Source: Phytophthora sp. 'mugwort'
Lineage: Eukaryota; Oomycota; Peronosporomycetes; Peronosporales; Peronosporaceae
NCBI GenBank assembly: GCA_033558025.1
Contig: JAUCEF010000013.1
Span: 179,001-243,000, forward strand
Direction of reading: 5' to 3'
DNA: 64,000 nucleotides
Shown here: positions 52,071 through 63,345 of the stretch, piece by piece
Position numbering within the stretch: the first letter of the stretch is position 1
How the letters are laid out: each line of letters begins with the position of its first letter
The notes under the pieces: generated by a model
Databases searched by the model: none
What the model saw: the letters and a program-made list of their open reading frames with translations, nothing else
What the model was told of the DNA's origin: nothing
Translations under genes and position numbers: made by a program

Positions 52071-53914
52071 GTGAACCCGCCCCAGTTTTCAGATTCAGAT
52101 TTGCGCGCGAAACGGAGAAGCTGTGGCTATTCTACTATGGGCGAAAACGACCCGCTATGGGAGGAGGCGCTGGGGGCAGTGCTGCGTGGGAGATCGATAC
52201 GGAAGTCAGCAAAGTCTTACGGCGTAGACAGAGAGGCACTAAGGAGGCGACTTCATCGCACAGTCGCAGTGCATGCAACGAAGGGAAGAAGCCCACACTA
52301 TCGGATCAGGGTCATGAGCAAGGCATTTTGGAGGTGGTGCCAGCTAGGGCACTGATGGGGTTTTGTATTGAGAAACCTGAGCTACGTTATATCGTCCGGT
52401 AGTGCGCGTTGGCGAATAAGCCAGAAGGTGGTGTGCCTCCTGATTTTCATAACGATAGGTGGATGCAGCGCTTTGTTAATAGACACAAGTCCGAGTTTTC
52501 ATTTCGAAAGCCGCAAATTCTAAATGGTAAGCGCGCTAGCAAATTACCAGAAGGCTTGGTTCGACCGTATGCTGAGCGATTAGAGTATATTTTACGTGGA
52601 GTACCGCCAGAATGTTTATGGAACTGTGATGAGACTGGTGTGTGCCCTCAAGGGACGGCGAAGTCGACGAGAGGGCTCTGCCCTCGAGGCCTTGTGGCTA
52701 ACACGAGATTCCCATAGGACCGTGAAAATGTATCAATTATGGGATGCATAAATGCAGCGGGGGGAATGATACCTTCGATGTATATTTTCGGTGGTGTATA
52801 CAAAAAGCTAGAGTGGATGAATGGAACTGTACTGGAGCGACTCGTACGACTTCGGAAAGTTCTAATGTGAGCGGAAACATCTTTATTCCACTGGCTGAAA
52901 TGGTACGTCAAAAAGCCAAATTGATCCAGCGCGACCCCACGGCCATTACTCGCATCTTTCCCAGCGAGTGTGGGGTTCGCTCGAGCCAACAACCTACAGC
53001 TGTTCCTGCTTCCGTCGCACACATCTCACTTTTTCCAACCACCCGATGTCGGCGCATTTGGGCACTTCAAGCGATACTACGACCAGGCTGTGGGAATCTT
53101 CCCGCTGAAACCGATCAACTGAGGTGCTCTCCCAACGAAGGACGACATCGCAGCGCTCTCGCGTGATCCTATTCTGAAAGCATTCTCGAATCGAAATATC
53201 CGCTCGTCTTTTCTCAATAGGGGTATTTACCCGTTTGACCTCGATGTGATGCTGGACAAAATGATTGGCTCGCTTTCCTCAAATTACATGAAGAAACTAC
53301 CGCACATTGCCATGATCGACACTACTGCATTTGATTTGAATCTCACAGAACTCCAGCAGAAAAAGCTGCAGCGACAAGGATTAAATTTGGATTCGATCAA
53401 TGTCGTCGCATTTCACACTCGGAATATGATTAATCCGAAGGAGAAGGAGAGGGGCACTGGTACATTCATTCGCGACCCTTTAACGACTGAGTTCTCCTCA
53501 TAGCTGACGCAATGACCGCGATTCTTAATGCTCATGCAGACGAAAAGGTGATTAAGAGGCAGCGTGCAGAGGAGGCTAAGCGGGCGAAGTTGGAGATGCA
53601 TGCCATGACTATTGGAGGTGCATGCCATGACTATTGAAGACAAGGCATCCCGCCGTATCGAAAATCGAGAAGCTGCAGCGCAGCGTAGAAGAGCGAAGGT
53701 GGAGGATCGTAAGCGCGAAAAAGAGGAGCGCAACGCCATGGGCCACGAAGACCGACCGGGTTCAGTCAGCTGTGAGCGTGGTAAACGAAAGAGAGCCGAG
53801 CAGCAAAGTAGGGAGACTATATTGAAGCAACGCGCGCTTCAATATATCACGCCCATATCGCATATATACACCACGTATGTAGGATTGACATCCTTTATGT
53901 CCTGTGTGGTATAG
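52071..53914 (+). pseudogene. Pogo/jerky-type transposase of element 51803-55200, broken
   Basis: N-terminal psq-type helix-turn-helix EALGAVLRGRSIRKSAKSYG with VDREALRRRL (about 52165-52250), then a CENP-B-like part ending DRWMQRFVNRHKSEFSFRKP (about 52455-52510). The core begins LWNCDETGVCPQGTAKS (first Asp, about 52625); the region of the second Asp is deleted or scrambled near 52850-52970. HTSHFFQPPDVGAFGHFKRY carries the third (about 53020-53075). The tail has RSSFLNRGIYPFDLDVM, and the C-terminus is a basic RRRAKVEDRKREKEERN coiled coil. A stop at 52400, several frame changes and a 22-bp tandem duplication at 53592 disable it. Confidence 0.75.
53592..53635. repeat. 22-bp tandem duplication in the transposase tail
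   Basis: Two copies of GGAGRTGCATGCCATGACTATT differing at one base. Twenty-two is not a multiple of three, so it shifts the frame between EEAKRAKLEMHAM and the basic tail. Confidence 0.9.
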
Positions 53915-55170
53915 GTATTTGTTTTCATGCCTTACATAAATGAAGATAAACGAAAAGTGACGCGTTCAACGTCCGGCATTTATAGGGGATTTGAATTGAC
54001 CTAAGTTTGTATGAACCGTACCACGAACTGGACCAAAGATTTTACCTGTATATTTCTGTCGAGTTTGCCTGTCGCTCCGTGTGTACAAAAGGGTGACAGG
54101 TCTCCTACTATGTTTATCAGCTCCGTTTGTGTATCCTCTTACCAATAATATAGATTTTATACACAAATTTCATAAATCGAGGTACAGTAATAATGGGAAA
54201 GATTATGTGCTACCTTCCCTCACAATGGCCGCGAAATAAAAATATCGACAAGACGAGGGAATCAGGAGGAAGCAGGACAACGGAGCAGCGGACGGATGCA
54301 GGCATAGGCGTAGGGATGCGCAGGACAGTTCAAGAAAAGGACTTATTAGCAGTACAGGACGGATATAGATAAGTAGCGGGCGCAGGAGATATTGGGCTGA
54401 CCCGTGGAGGAGTGCGAGGACCCGTGAGCAAGGAGGCGACCCGTGGAGGAAGATCGCAAGACGGCAGCGGCTACGAACAGCCGCTTAAAAGACCAAGATG
54501 ACGAGATCGCAGACGACGGACGGCTGGGAAGCAGCCCCAACAGTCGTGTGAGTGCGAACCCACTACGACGACCATGCCCGTTTAAGATAGCGAAGCCGCA
54601 GTTCGCTATTTGCCACGAGACGCGCAGAACACTCTAGCAGGCCTTTGCTAGGAGTGAGTGAACTATTCAACCCAATACGAAGAGCAGCTGCAACTGACAG
54701 TAAGCCGTAGTAAGCGTAGTGTCAGTGACGCGAGAGCCAAGGTCTGGGGTGTGTGCGAAAACGATCACGGCTATCATAACCCCGTTTACGGGTAGACGAG
54801 CCCCGTTGGTTGTATGCGGTATCTGCAGCCCGGTAACAGGTCATTTGGCAGTCTAAACGAGGTATCATAGCCCCGGGGTTTTATCCCCGCCGACGGAGTG
54901 GCCTGAGCAACCGTAGGATAGCGAGTAGATCTCCAGACCGGACGTTCGCACCTGAGCGGCCACGCGGAGAGTGGACACTAGCTGCTGTGTATTTCATAGT
55001 AGGATTAGGTGCGTATCAGCAGTCGTTGAACATTGCCACCGGACACCTGTCCTGTAGCTCGGGACAGATCTGGCACAGTACGGGGTTTTAAACTGAGCAC
55101 GACTATTATTTGGTGAGCATACAGTGGGTGGCTACTATTACTGTACCTACACTACAGTTTCTAAGCCAAT
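53915..55170. other. Non-coding right part of the 3.4-kb element
   Basis: About 1.25 kb with no transposase homology. Around 54640-55110 the sequence has a LTR-like texture (a TTTGGTGAGCATACAGTGGG word near its end), so a solo LTR or unrelated insertion is possible. No flanking duplication was found. Confidence 0.3.
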
Positions 55171-55359
55171 CGAAACCGTGCCATAATTGGTATTTTACCT
55201 TACAATATAGTTAGCAAAAGGTCAGTCTACCGGAAATCGTAATGGAAAGCGTATAAATCTTTGTTTTAGTGAGTCCTTATTGCACTTTTCAGCTGGTCAT
55301 CAAACCTCTATTTTATTAATTGTTTGCTTCATTTATTATTAGGGTCCCGGGTGTGTGTG

Positions 55360-55373
55360 TGTGGGGGGGGGGG
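55360..55373. repeat. GT tract running into a G homopolymer
   Basis: A (GT)n stretch passes directly into about 14 G residues. Confidence 0.8.
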
Positions 55374-55429
55374 GCATTTTAGGTACAGAATGAAATTTAT
55401 GCACACAAAAGCTCGTGTTGGAGTGTCTC

Positions 55430-56640
55430 CAATGTGCGGCCAGAGAGCTGGTTCAAACGAAGTTCTTCTGCAAGAGCGCCTCGCGGTGGGTGAGACCAAC
55501 CCCGGAACCCGCCACCATTTCTACAACAATACGAGTGGAGAATCGTGGAACTAAGTTTCATAATAGGCAAGCCACGCATGGAACCCAGAAGGGCGACCAC
55601 TTCAGTGCACATAGTGAAAATGAATGATGGAATTCAAAATTTAAAGACCCTCCGAAAGTCAAAGCGGAGACAAAAACGTTCGAGGATTTTAACCGAAGGC
55701 AGCTCGAACGGGACGGGATCGTCTTCGAGGCGCACCCAGGGCTTCATCGGGCCCCCTCGGCAGCCAAGAAACAGATAGCCAGCCATAGGATATGGGAGGC
55801 GTTTAGAAGGATACCGTATCAACTAAGCTAACAGGACTTCGCGCGGGCCCTCCAACAAATCATAACGTGGTTGCATCAGAGCAGACAAAATCGATGGCAA
55901 TCAGCAGCGATGGCCCAATTGCCAACGGCACTGTGGCATCGCGGCAATGGACTCTCAGACTATCAAGTCCGGACTATGTACCGGATAGCAACCCATCTGT
56001 TGAATCTCTGGTATATTTGAGCGCCCAAGACACAGCACCTCCACAAATAGCCAGCAATGCCCCTCGATCTGGGAGACTTACGAACATTTTCTGGACGGGC
56101 CCACTGGCACAGGCTCTGTGGAGAAAACTCGCCAGTCAACGGACCGGAGAAACTGACAGGTTCAGCGTGTTGATCAATGGCAGCAATATCGCGCCGAGCG
56201 AAAAGTGCAGCCGACGCCACCGAAAAGTAGTAGCGCTATCCAGACGACACGAAGGGGTTCGAAGCCGAATGGGTTCAGATACTGCAAATAGTATGCACGA
56301 TTGGAAGGACGCTACTGTGGAGCCAAAGAAACAACCGAGTCTTCGGGACGCGGTAGTCCAGGAGCAGAAAAGTGTACATAGTTTCTGGGAAGCTGAAGTT
56401 AGTCAACTGGAATCCATTGCGGAACGATACACCGAAGGCGGGAGATAGCAGTCCGTGGAACAAAGTTTCTTGCCTGTCTACAAAAGAACCGAGCGGGTCT
56501 CATAGCGATCGGACCATAAGGCAACAGCACTGTTTATCTGACTTCAATAATGTCGAAATTCTGCAACTAACTACGCGAATAGACATTCGGAATCTTTTCT
56601 CTCTCTTGCGGTGAGTGAGACCATCCACCTCTACAACACA
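55430..56640 (+). mobile_element. LINE 3' fragment, plus strand
   Basis: Scattered frames of an oomycete non-LTR element downstream of the reverse transcriptase. FEDFNRRQLERDGIVFEAHP and APSAAKKQIASHRIWEAFRR (about 55670-55830) come first. Then ARALQQIITWLHQSRQNRW (about 55840-55900), a zinc-finger-like stretch with NIFWTGPLAQALWRKLASQ (about 56085-56145), and an open frame to 56448. Frames change several times and neither the endonuclease nor the YxDD core is present. Confidence 0.5.
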
Positions 56641-57230
56641 GAGCTCGTCTTAAACATCTAAGTAATAACTGTATTGGCAACGTGTTTCTTCTTTTTAATG
56701 CCGAGCATTGACGCAAGAATCTCTAGCAGTGTGGCGTTGCAGAATACTATCGCCCTTCAGACGGTCCATTGCGGCAGCTAACCATTACTAGTTGCCTCCG
56801 CCTCCTCTCCGCTGTGGCCGTCTCCGGACGAACGTCCGCTTGACGCACGATCAGCATCGACCGCTTGATATCTGCGGATGGTGCCCAGCCAATGGTCCAT
56901 CAATGCATCACCAACACAAAACCCCGTCGTTGGTTAACCTACAGCTAAGAAGCAGGCAGACGATATGAACTGCAAGGGACGTTGTCATTTTTCCTGGCCA
57001 CCAGATCGTTCACGCTGATCACGCTGATCCAGAATAAACTATCCCTACTCCCCGCGAATGTTGCTCTATGTGCAGTCATCTACAGATTGGGCATCTGCCG
57101 AGTTGTACCTAAATAGCTTGTAAAGGGCATTCTGACGGAGTAGTATAGTGCATCGTAGGGCAGCATACAAAACCGAAGACTAAAGGAAAGTAACGTGTAT
57201 TCAAAAAGCTTATAGAGTCACTACAGCCGG
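56641..57230. other. Spacer without a gene
   Basis: No supported frame between the LINE debris and the hAT-like gene. Confidence 0.35.
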
Positions 57231-58429
57231 TTAATCGCATGCCTGGGATTCTCGTGGTTCGTCATCTTGGACCTGAATCTGTTCGAGCTCGCTAAACTGC
57301 TGCGTATGTAGTACTCGTTCCAGAGAGAACTTTGCTAGTCTGCTTTTTAAATGGAAGTTTTTCCCATCTCAATTGAGGAAAATCACTCTCCACAGTGGAA
57401 GATCCAGGAAATTTTGCTGCGAGTCTACCAACGAACTTTCTCAGCATAGGGAAGTCTTATTCAACTGCATTCCATCTTTCTTGGAATGTTGCAACGCCGC
57501 CGGTTTTGTTAATGGAGATGCGATGCTGTTGTGAAAAGCATCATGACGAACATAACAATAGCATAATTCAAAATCTCTTGCTTGATCGTGTCGATATCCA
57601 CCTCACTCCAGCGAGGTTGCATCCGTTCGCGGTGCGCTGAGATTAGTGCAGATAATCGCGACCTTTTAACGTCACCAAATCCGACGGTAGGGCTGGAGGA
57701 AGCTCACCTTCCATCGGCTTCATTATTTGTTGCGCTCCGGAGAGATACCATTCACACCTTTGATCAAATTGGCCACCATACCAGCAAAGTCAGTCGTCAA
57801 TTCAGTAGAAGCAGAGAAGCCAAGTGAACTTATGATAGAAATGCCGATTCACCGTCATCACAGAGCAGGTCGAATTTTGTTTCAATGAATCAACAGATAT
57901 CGTGCCTCCGCCAGAGTACACATGCCTATCTTGATGTTCAAGGTACAGACCTCACGAAAGTGCTATCCACAACAGACCCACTGAAACGTTCTAGAAGATC
58001 GGTACTAAACCGCATAAACTCTGTTTGTCGGTAATGAACGCTGAGAGCCCTTCCAATCGCCGAAATGTGATAACTGGTCGAGAGGCGATCTTATCGCCCA
58101 ATGAAAGAACCAACCACCATTTATCAGGAGGCTTTCAAACCGGATTGACGCCGTTTAAATACGCTGTCAGTTTAGTTCGGTGAGTTTTGAACCAGTTGCA
58201 GCATCTGCCCATTGACCCCCAGCGCGTATCTTGCAGAAGCGGCGCTGTTGTTTTCATTTGGTTAATCAACGACTTCTGGCTGCGCAAGTACGCATTTGTC
58301 TGAGTCATATAGATGTAAAACTTACCGCCCATCATGGCTTTAAAAAATCCTTGCAGGATGGGATCCATTTGGTGCAAACCACACCAGACTCTCATAAACC
58401 CACTTGCGCACACAGTTTGCAAACGTGTA

Positions 58430-59926
58430 CCGCAAAGTCTGATAGATTTGGCACCCTTCTCTAAATCACATTTGGCGGGTGCCAAGTCTTTCAGAAATTG
58501 AAGGTTGTCGCTCATTGGCCAATCGGAATTGAGTATCAAGGTGGTTGGACGTCAGCGGTTTCCAAAACTAGGTAGACAGATTTGGCGGGAGCGTTTGGCG
58601 CCATTCGTAAATGCCTCCACACTGCATTAAGCTTGCCCATACCATCGAATTTAAGATCAAGACAGTGGAAGCCTTCACTACGTCAGGTGAAACTCGGGTG
58701 AATTTCTGCAAGGGGCGAGATTTTTCGCGGTCTACACTTCAGTACTGGGAGCGCCGGTATAAAACGATGAAGTTAACTGTCCGAGACAAAACTCGTGCCA
58801 AGAAGTCGACTGTGGGTGGTAGCGGTCGCATTTCGCCGTCCATGGGTATAGAGGACGAGCTTCGTGGCTGGATCAAAGACGAGCGGCGTGAGAGAGACCT
58901 GTGTCGATGGACTGTGCTATTGCGCAGTGTATGGTACTATTGCCGGGATTCATCGACGAGAAAACTGCTACCGCCAGAAAGTCGTGATACAGCAAGTTCA
59001 TGCGACGAAATGAGCTCACCATCCGACGCATATCGCACTCGGGTCGCAAGAAGCGCGCAGAGCTGCTATCACTGCGCGATGCGTTTGCTTGAAAGGTGAC
59101 CAAGGTGCTAATAGACCACTTCGTGGACGCAGCGACTGCAACTCTGCCGCAGTATGTGCTCTACAACATGGACCAGACTGCTGTTTACTGTGACGTGGGT
59201 ACCAATACGACGGTGGATTTCGTCGGCGTGAATCGCGTTCCTGCTAATGGCGGCGGCAGGGCAGTTATTAATGATGTGTACAATGAAGTGGAGACCTACT
59301 GTGAGCCGGGGGTCGCCACGTTTTCGGTGCAAAAGAAAGCGTGGTTCGACGAGCGCGTCATGCTAGAGTGGATCGACAAAGTGTCGCAGTACGAGGTGAA
59401 CGGACCCAGTGTGCTCATCCTGGACTGCCTGAAAGTACACAAATGTGCCGCGGTGCGGCAACGGCCTGCTGAAATGGGTACCTACACGCTGTATGTTCCT
59501 GCCGGCTGGCTGCACGTCTGTGGCACAGCCTCTTGACGTGGAAGTCATGTCGCCTTCTAAAAGCAGTGGACAAGCCCGTTACATCGCACTCTACTCATAC
59601 CGCTCACCGCCACGTAAAACCTGGGAACGCCGCTACGATATGTTTCAGCGCTCCATGCACGCTCTACAAACTATCAGGGCAGATATTATCGTATCTTCTT
59701 CGTGAAGGCCGGACCATTCTTTCCGTTCGGGCCGCCTCCGAGCTCTTTCCCGGTTGTGGTGGTCTCCACCACGAAAATAGTTGTGTAGACACATAATATG
59801 TGTGGACCACATCGTTCCAAAACAAGGTGGTATAATGCAAAAAGCGCACTGATTGGCCACTTCTTGATACAGGCGAGTTCACGCCGCCAAATCTTTCAAG
59901 GTGCCAAATCTATCGGACTTTTGCGG
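58430..59926. mobile_element. Pogo-type element, 1.5 kb, inserted at a TA in the hAT-like gene
   Basis: Terminal repeats of about 26 bp: CCGCAAAGTCTGATAGATTT from 58430 and, inward from 59926, CCGCAAAAGTCCGATAGATT, both ending GGCACC. TA duplications are at 58428-58429 and 59927-59928. The subterminal word GGTGCCAARTCTTTC also recurs. Leaving out the element and one TA makes the hAT-like reading continuous across the site (GLAT then RLQTVC). Confidence 0.92.
58611..59787 (+). pseudogene. Pogo-type transposase of element 58430-59926, broken
   Basis: Starts MPPHCIKLAHTIEFKIKTVE at 58611 with a helix-turn-helix (SRSTLQYWERRYKTM near 58725). The core reads LYNMDQTAVYCDVGTNTTVD (first Asp, about 59168), VLILDCLKVHK (second, about 59425) and SVAQPLDVEVM (third, about 59525 in a shifted frame). 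The tail ends near 59787 in a third frame (VKAGPFFPFGPPPSSFPVV). One frameshift between 59060 and 59100 and another near 59500 break it, but all three Asp positions remain. It is the youngest insertion in this part, because it interrupts the hAT-like gene and has well-matched ends. Confidence 0.75.
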
Positions 59927-60550
59927 TAGCCAGTCCGCTACAGTTTCCAGTCATTTTACGTTTGCCCCCCCCCCCTCCGCCATCGCTCGTAATACCAAGC
60001 ATAACGATTTTCCGGATTTGACAAATCACGGCTAGCACTTGCTTGACGACATAAAAACAAAGCCCATCAGTCTGATTACCACTCATCGGAATCGCTAATA
60101 AACGCGGTTTATCAACGTTTAATAGATTCGAATTCTGGTGTCCAAATACGGTATGGACATGTGCGTCGACATATCCAACGCTATCGAGAACGTCCAAGTT
60201 TCTGACAGTATTGGATCGATTTTCTACAGGTTCATCACGCAGACAAATCGAGCATATTTCGAGGGAAGGCCAGGTGTGCACGATTCAATTGATGACCGAC
60301 CAGTGCGATTTTTTGTCTTAGCCAAGACCGACCAGGCCATTCGAAATGACATCCCCACGCTCAAATAGTCCACAATCAGATTGCATTTAACTGGGCTCTT
60401 GATTGTCAGGATGTACTGTGATTCAGTATCGTTCAGATGCAAACCAGGCATAGCTTGCTTCCAAGTAATATCATCGTTAAGCAACACCTGGGTAACGATG
60501 ACATAGTCGGAATATGAACGCAGGTTCTCTTGCGTTGGTTGTTGGTAGTC

Positions 60551-61116
60551 CCATCGACTTAAGTGCGGCTTGCTATATATTGTCGGTAGTGCTCAGGACG
60601 AAAGGTTTTCGAAATACTTAGTGTTCGTAGTTTGATTGCGTTTGGCGCCAAAAAAATTTTCTCGGCCGGAAGAAATGCAGAAGCGACAAGCAACTGAGAT
60701 CACCACACCTTTGTTTGGATGTCGCTCAGAAATACGAAGCCCATACTGAAGCTGATTGGCGTCTTGAAACGGCGACGAGCGTCCGGACGCAGTTCTTTAG
60801 ACTGCCTATTTTATCTGAGCACACGACATCTCATCGTTGCGATGGGGCTTGTCACGTATCGTCACAGCACGACCCTCTGCCATTGACGCCCAGAAGTGCT
60901 GTTTCAACAGGGAGAGTATTTCATGGATCATTAGCAGCACGATAGTCAATAGCTGTAGAACGACATGGCATACCAAGAGCGCGCGGAATCCCTTTGTCCG
61001 TTTTGTCGAGGGTCGCGCTCGACTGACTTCAATAGGGCGCCTTCCCAAAATAGGATAGGACTCGACTGCCTTGTTGAGCCCTGTTATAAATGCCTGTCTA
61101 TATACGGCAGCTCTGG
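60551..61116. other. Region with an unassigned minus frame
   Basis: A minus frame 60806-61123 (MLPRAAVYRQAFITGLNKAV with a hydrophobic stretch LLVCHVVLQLLTIVLLMIH) could be a gene end or chance. I do not recognise it and found no supporting neighbour. Confidence 0.25.
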
Positions 61117-61235
61117 GTAGCACTACTACTGTTCCATACCGTCCGCAGGAGAGGCAGCTGGGAGTGTAGTGCTAATGTTGTTCCATGAAATCCGCCGATA
61201 AGGCAGATGTGTGTAGCGCAAATGTTGCTCCATGA
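61117..61235. repeat. Degenerate tandem repeat, three units of about 47 bp
   Basis: The unit start GTAGYRCWAMTGTTGYTCCA appears at about 61117, 61165 and 61213 with changes. Confidence 0.5.
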
Positions 61236-62249
61236 CCTTCGAAATGCTTGGTCACCGAAAACGTCGTCATTCGCAGTTTAATAATCTGTCGTTGCAGAAA
61301 TGGTCATACCTACGAGATGGACGATCAAATTGATGAGCTACTTGCGTCGTTGGACAGATGCATTATTTAACTTTTGTACTTTATGTACATTTCAACAGTG
61401 CAGTTCTTATCCCCCCCCCCCAACGCCGAGTTTCCATTTTCGCCAGTTTAGTTTTGTGCGAGCTTGGTTGGGCTGCAGCTGGATTGTGTGCAGCCTGATG
61501 AATAGCGATGCTATATGTACTAAACTTGGTAAAAATTACTACCGGAAAAGTACTAGTAGAGCGCTAACTCCATTGCAAATATGCAAACAATTAATTAGTA
61601 GAGGCTTAATAGCCAACCGGAAATAAAGAACAAAAAAAGAGATTTATGTTTTATACGTTTTCCAATGTGCCGTATCATTACGACTTTTCCAAGGTACCAC
61701 ATTGACGCTGCTGTGTTTCATTCACCGACTTTCACACACATCTTACCCCTCACCGCGCGTTCTTCATTCGTCCCTCGAGTATCACGATAAATGGACATGA
61801 TAAATACGATACGGTTGCGTCTATTTGAGAGGAGTATTCAACGAGCCTTTATGGGACTAGTGATCACCTCCAATTTTCCGCTATTAGCATGCGCTTGTGG
61901 CCTGCCATCGATCGCATTTCACCCGACTTCAAATGTGATTGACAACCGCTGCCAGCGATTGTTTCCCAATAATGTTCTGCAGGGCCCAAACGAACCAACC
62001 GTATGCTGATCCTCAAGCCTGCCTCGAAATAACTCCTTCCAGCACAAACAGTATACAACTAAGAACAATACAGCGTCGCCCATTATGAAGCATATTTGAG
62101 TGCTGATGGTTATAGTAAGTAGGAACGGTTCCCGTACTATCACCCGTTTGTGGGACGGGTCTGCAAGTTTGCGTTCGAGTATGCACGGAGAACAAGCATG
62201 TGGCTGCAGTTGATGAGGACTTGCTAGTTGGATGGTTCGAATCTATAGC
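61236..62249. other. Intergenic with C-run, no gene
   Basis: Nothing supported. A run of ten C is at about 61411-61420. Confidence 0.35.
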
Positions 62250-62530
62250 AGAATTATTTGGACAGATTGTTCCAAAGGAAGCCTTTAAGCGCGTCTAAGA
62301 AATCACCTCTATTTTTCCTACGCATGCACACGCCGCTACCACCGGGGTTTACTTGGGAAATGCTGTGTGACGAGTACAAGAAGCATCTTAATGATTTCTT
62401 TGAAGACACCCCGCACCCTCGCAAATTGCATTCTGCCAGATCCTGCACAAACACTGCCCGAAGATAGGTATTCGCTCTAGCAGAAGTCAAGTCTGTGACG
62501 TGTGCGCCATATACCATACCTAAATTCCTT
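62250..62530 (+). pseudogene. Unclassified transposon-like protein fragment
   Basis: Plus frames contain LPPGFTWEMLCDEYKKHLND (about 62332-62390) and, shifted, HCPKIGIRSSRSQVCDVCAI (about 62450-62510), a CxxC block of the kind found at the start of several eukaryotic transposases. No catalytic domain follows. The family could not be fixed. Confidence 0.3.
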
Positions 62531-63138
62531 CGACCGGAGGACCCTTCCGACATGTACCGTTCAAAGTGGTACGTTAAGGAAGGTCTGTCACAAAACCAAC
62601 TTAGTATGAAATTGAATCCACTGCTCGGGCTAGGTGTACCCGGATGGGCTGTTCGAAAGACGTGTGATTCACCTTTGTTTACATGCGTAAGGAAACAGCC
62701 TGAACGGCCTATAGGTTGTGAAAAACGCAAAAAAAAACAAATCTCTGCAAATTTGCCTCAAGAGTCATGTGCTCTCAAATGTGAAAAATCTACAATGAGT
62801 CCCGGATTTTCGTAGCGGGATCCATTATTAAAACATAAGTCCTTTATTTGGACTGCTCGGACAGTCAGCAACACAGCGATCCTATAGGTATACAATTCGC
62901 CAATGATATTGTGCCACTAAAAGCCGCAATCACACGCGCACAACAAGGAGCGGTGCGCGACACACACCACAAACGAATCAGGATCTGGCCAGTACACCGA
63001 CAGCAGTCGCCTTGGTTTCAGTCGAGATGTTTTACGTCCTACTACACGAACCTCCATGGCGGATCCTCAGGTTGTACACCCTGTACGCTCGGCCTCGCAA
63101 AGAACTGAGTCCCCTTCAGTTGTCCCCGCCCCAGTACG

Positions 63139-63211
63139 ACTACCTACGACGACGCAGCTCAGAGGATGAGCACGGAGCATGGCTCGAGGTTGCTGGTTCG
63201 AGTCCAGCCGG
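63139..63211 (+). repeat. tRNA-like (SINE-head-like) sequence
   Basis: D stem GCTC/GAGC and T arm GCTGG TTCGAGT CCAGC are perfect, with a 3' end CGGTTGCCA, but the acceptor and anticodon arms do not pair well. It has A- and B-box-like promoter elements, so it is best read as a tRNA-derived repeat. Confidence 0.45.
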
Positions 63212-63345
63212 TTGCCATACTTCGCTTGGTGGGGGTCCCTTGTGCGCTGTTAAGGTGTCAAGGGCGCTCATATGTGTCGTTTTGGTACTATGTGGGTTTG
63301 CTGCTGCTGTGCTGTTTGTACTGTTGATTTCTAACCTAACGTGAG

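Larger units (their letters stand above)
51803..55200. mobile_element. Pogo-type element, 3.4 kb, TA-flanked
   Basis: Terminal inverted repeats of 25 bp with two mismatches: AGGTAAAATGCCAATTGTGG from 51803 and, inward from 55200, AGGTAAAATACCAATTATGG, both continuing CACGG. TA flanks both ends (51801-51802 and 55201-55202). A second GTGCCAATTATGGCAC palindromic word follows the left repeat. The transposase occupies 52071-53914; 53915-55170 has no transposase sequence and may hold a nested LTR-like insertion. Confidence 0.9.
57231..60550 (-). pseudogene. hAT-like transposase gene split by a pogo-type insertion
   Basis: Minus-strand transposase in two parts. The N-terminal half (about 60550-59930) has NLIVDYLSVGMSFRMAWSVL, LLAIPMSGNQTDG and KRKMTGNCSGLAT near 59935. 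The C-terminal half (58427-57231) continues in frame, reading RLQTVCASGFMRVWCGLHQM, LQDTRWGSMGRCCNWFK (about 58215) and PDKWW. In decayed frames GRLAAKFPGSSTVESDFPQL (about 57430) and LAKFSLERVLHTQQFSELEQ follow, ending with a stop at 57231. The order (DxA, WCGLHQ, DTRW, TVESDFS) is that of a large oomycete hAT-like family. The class is inferred. The C-terminal part also has its own stops. Confidence 0.65.
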
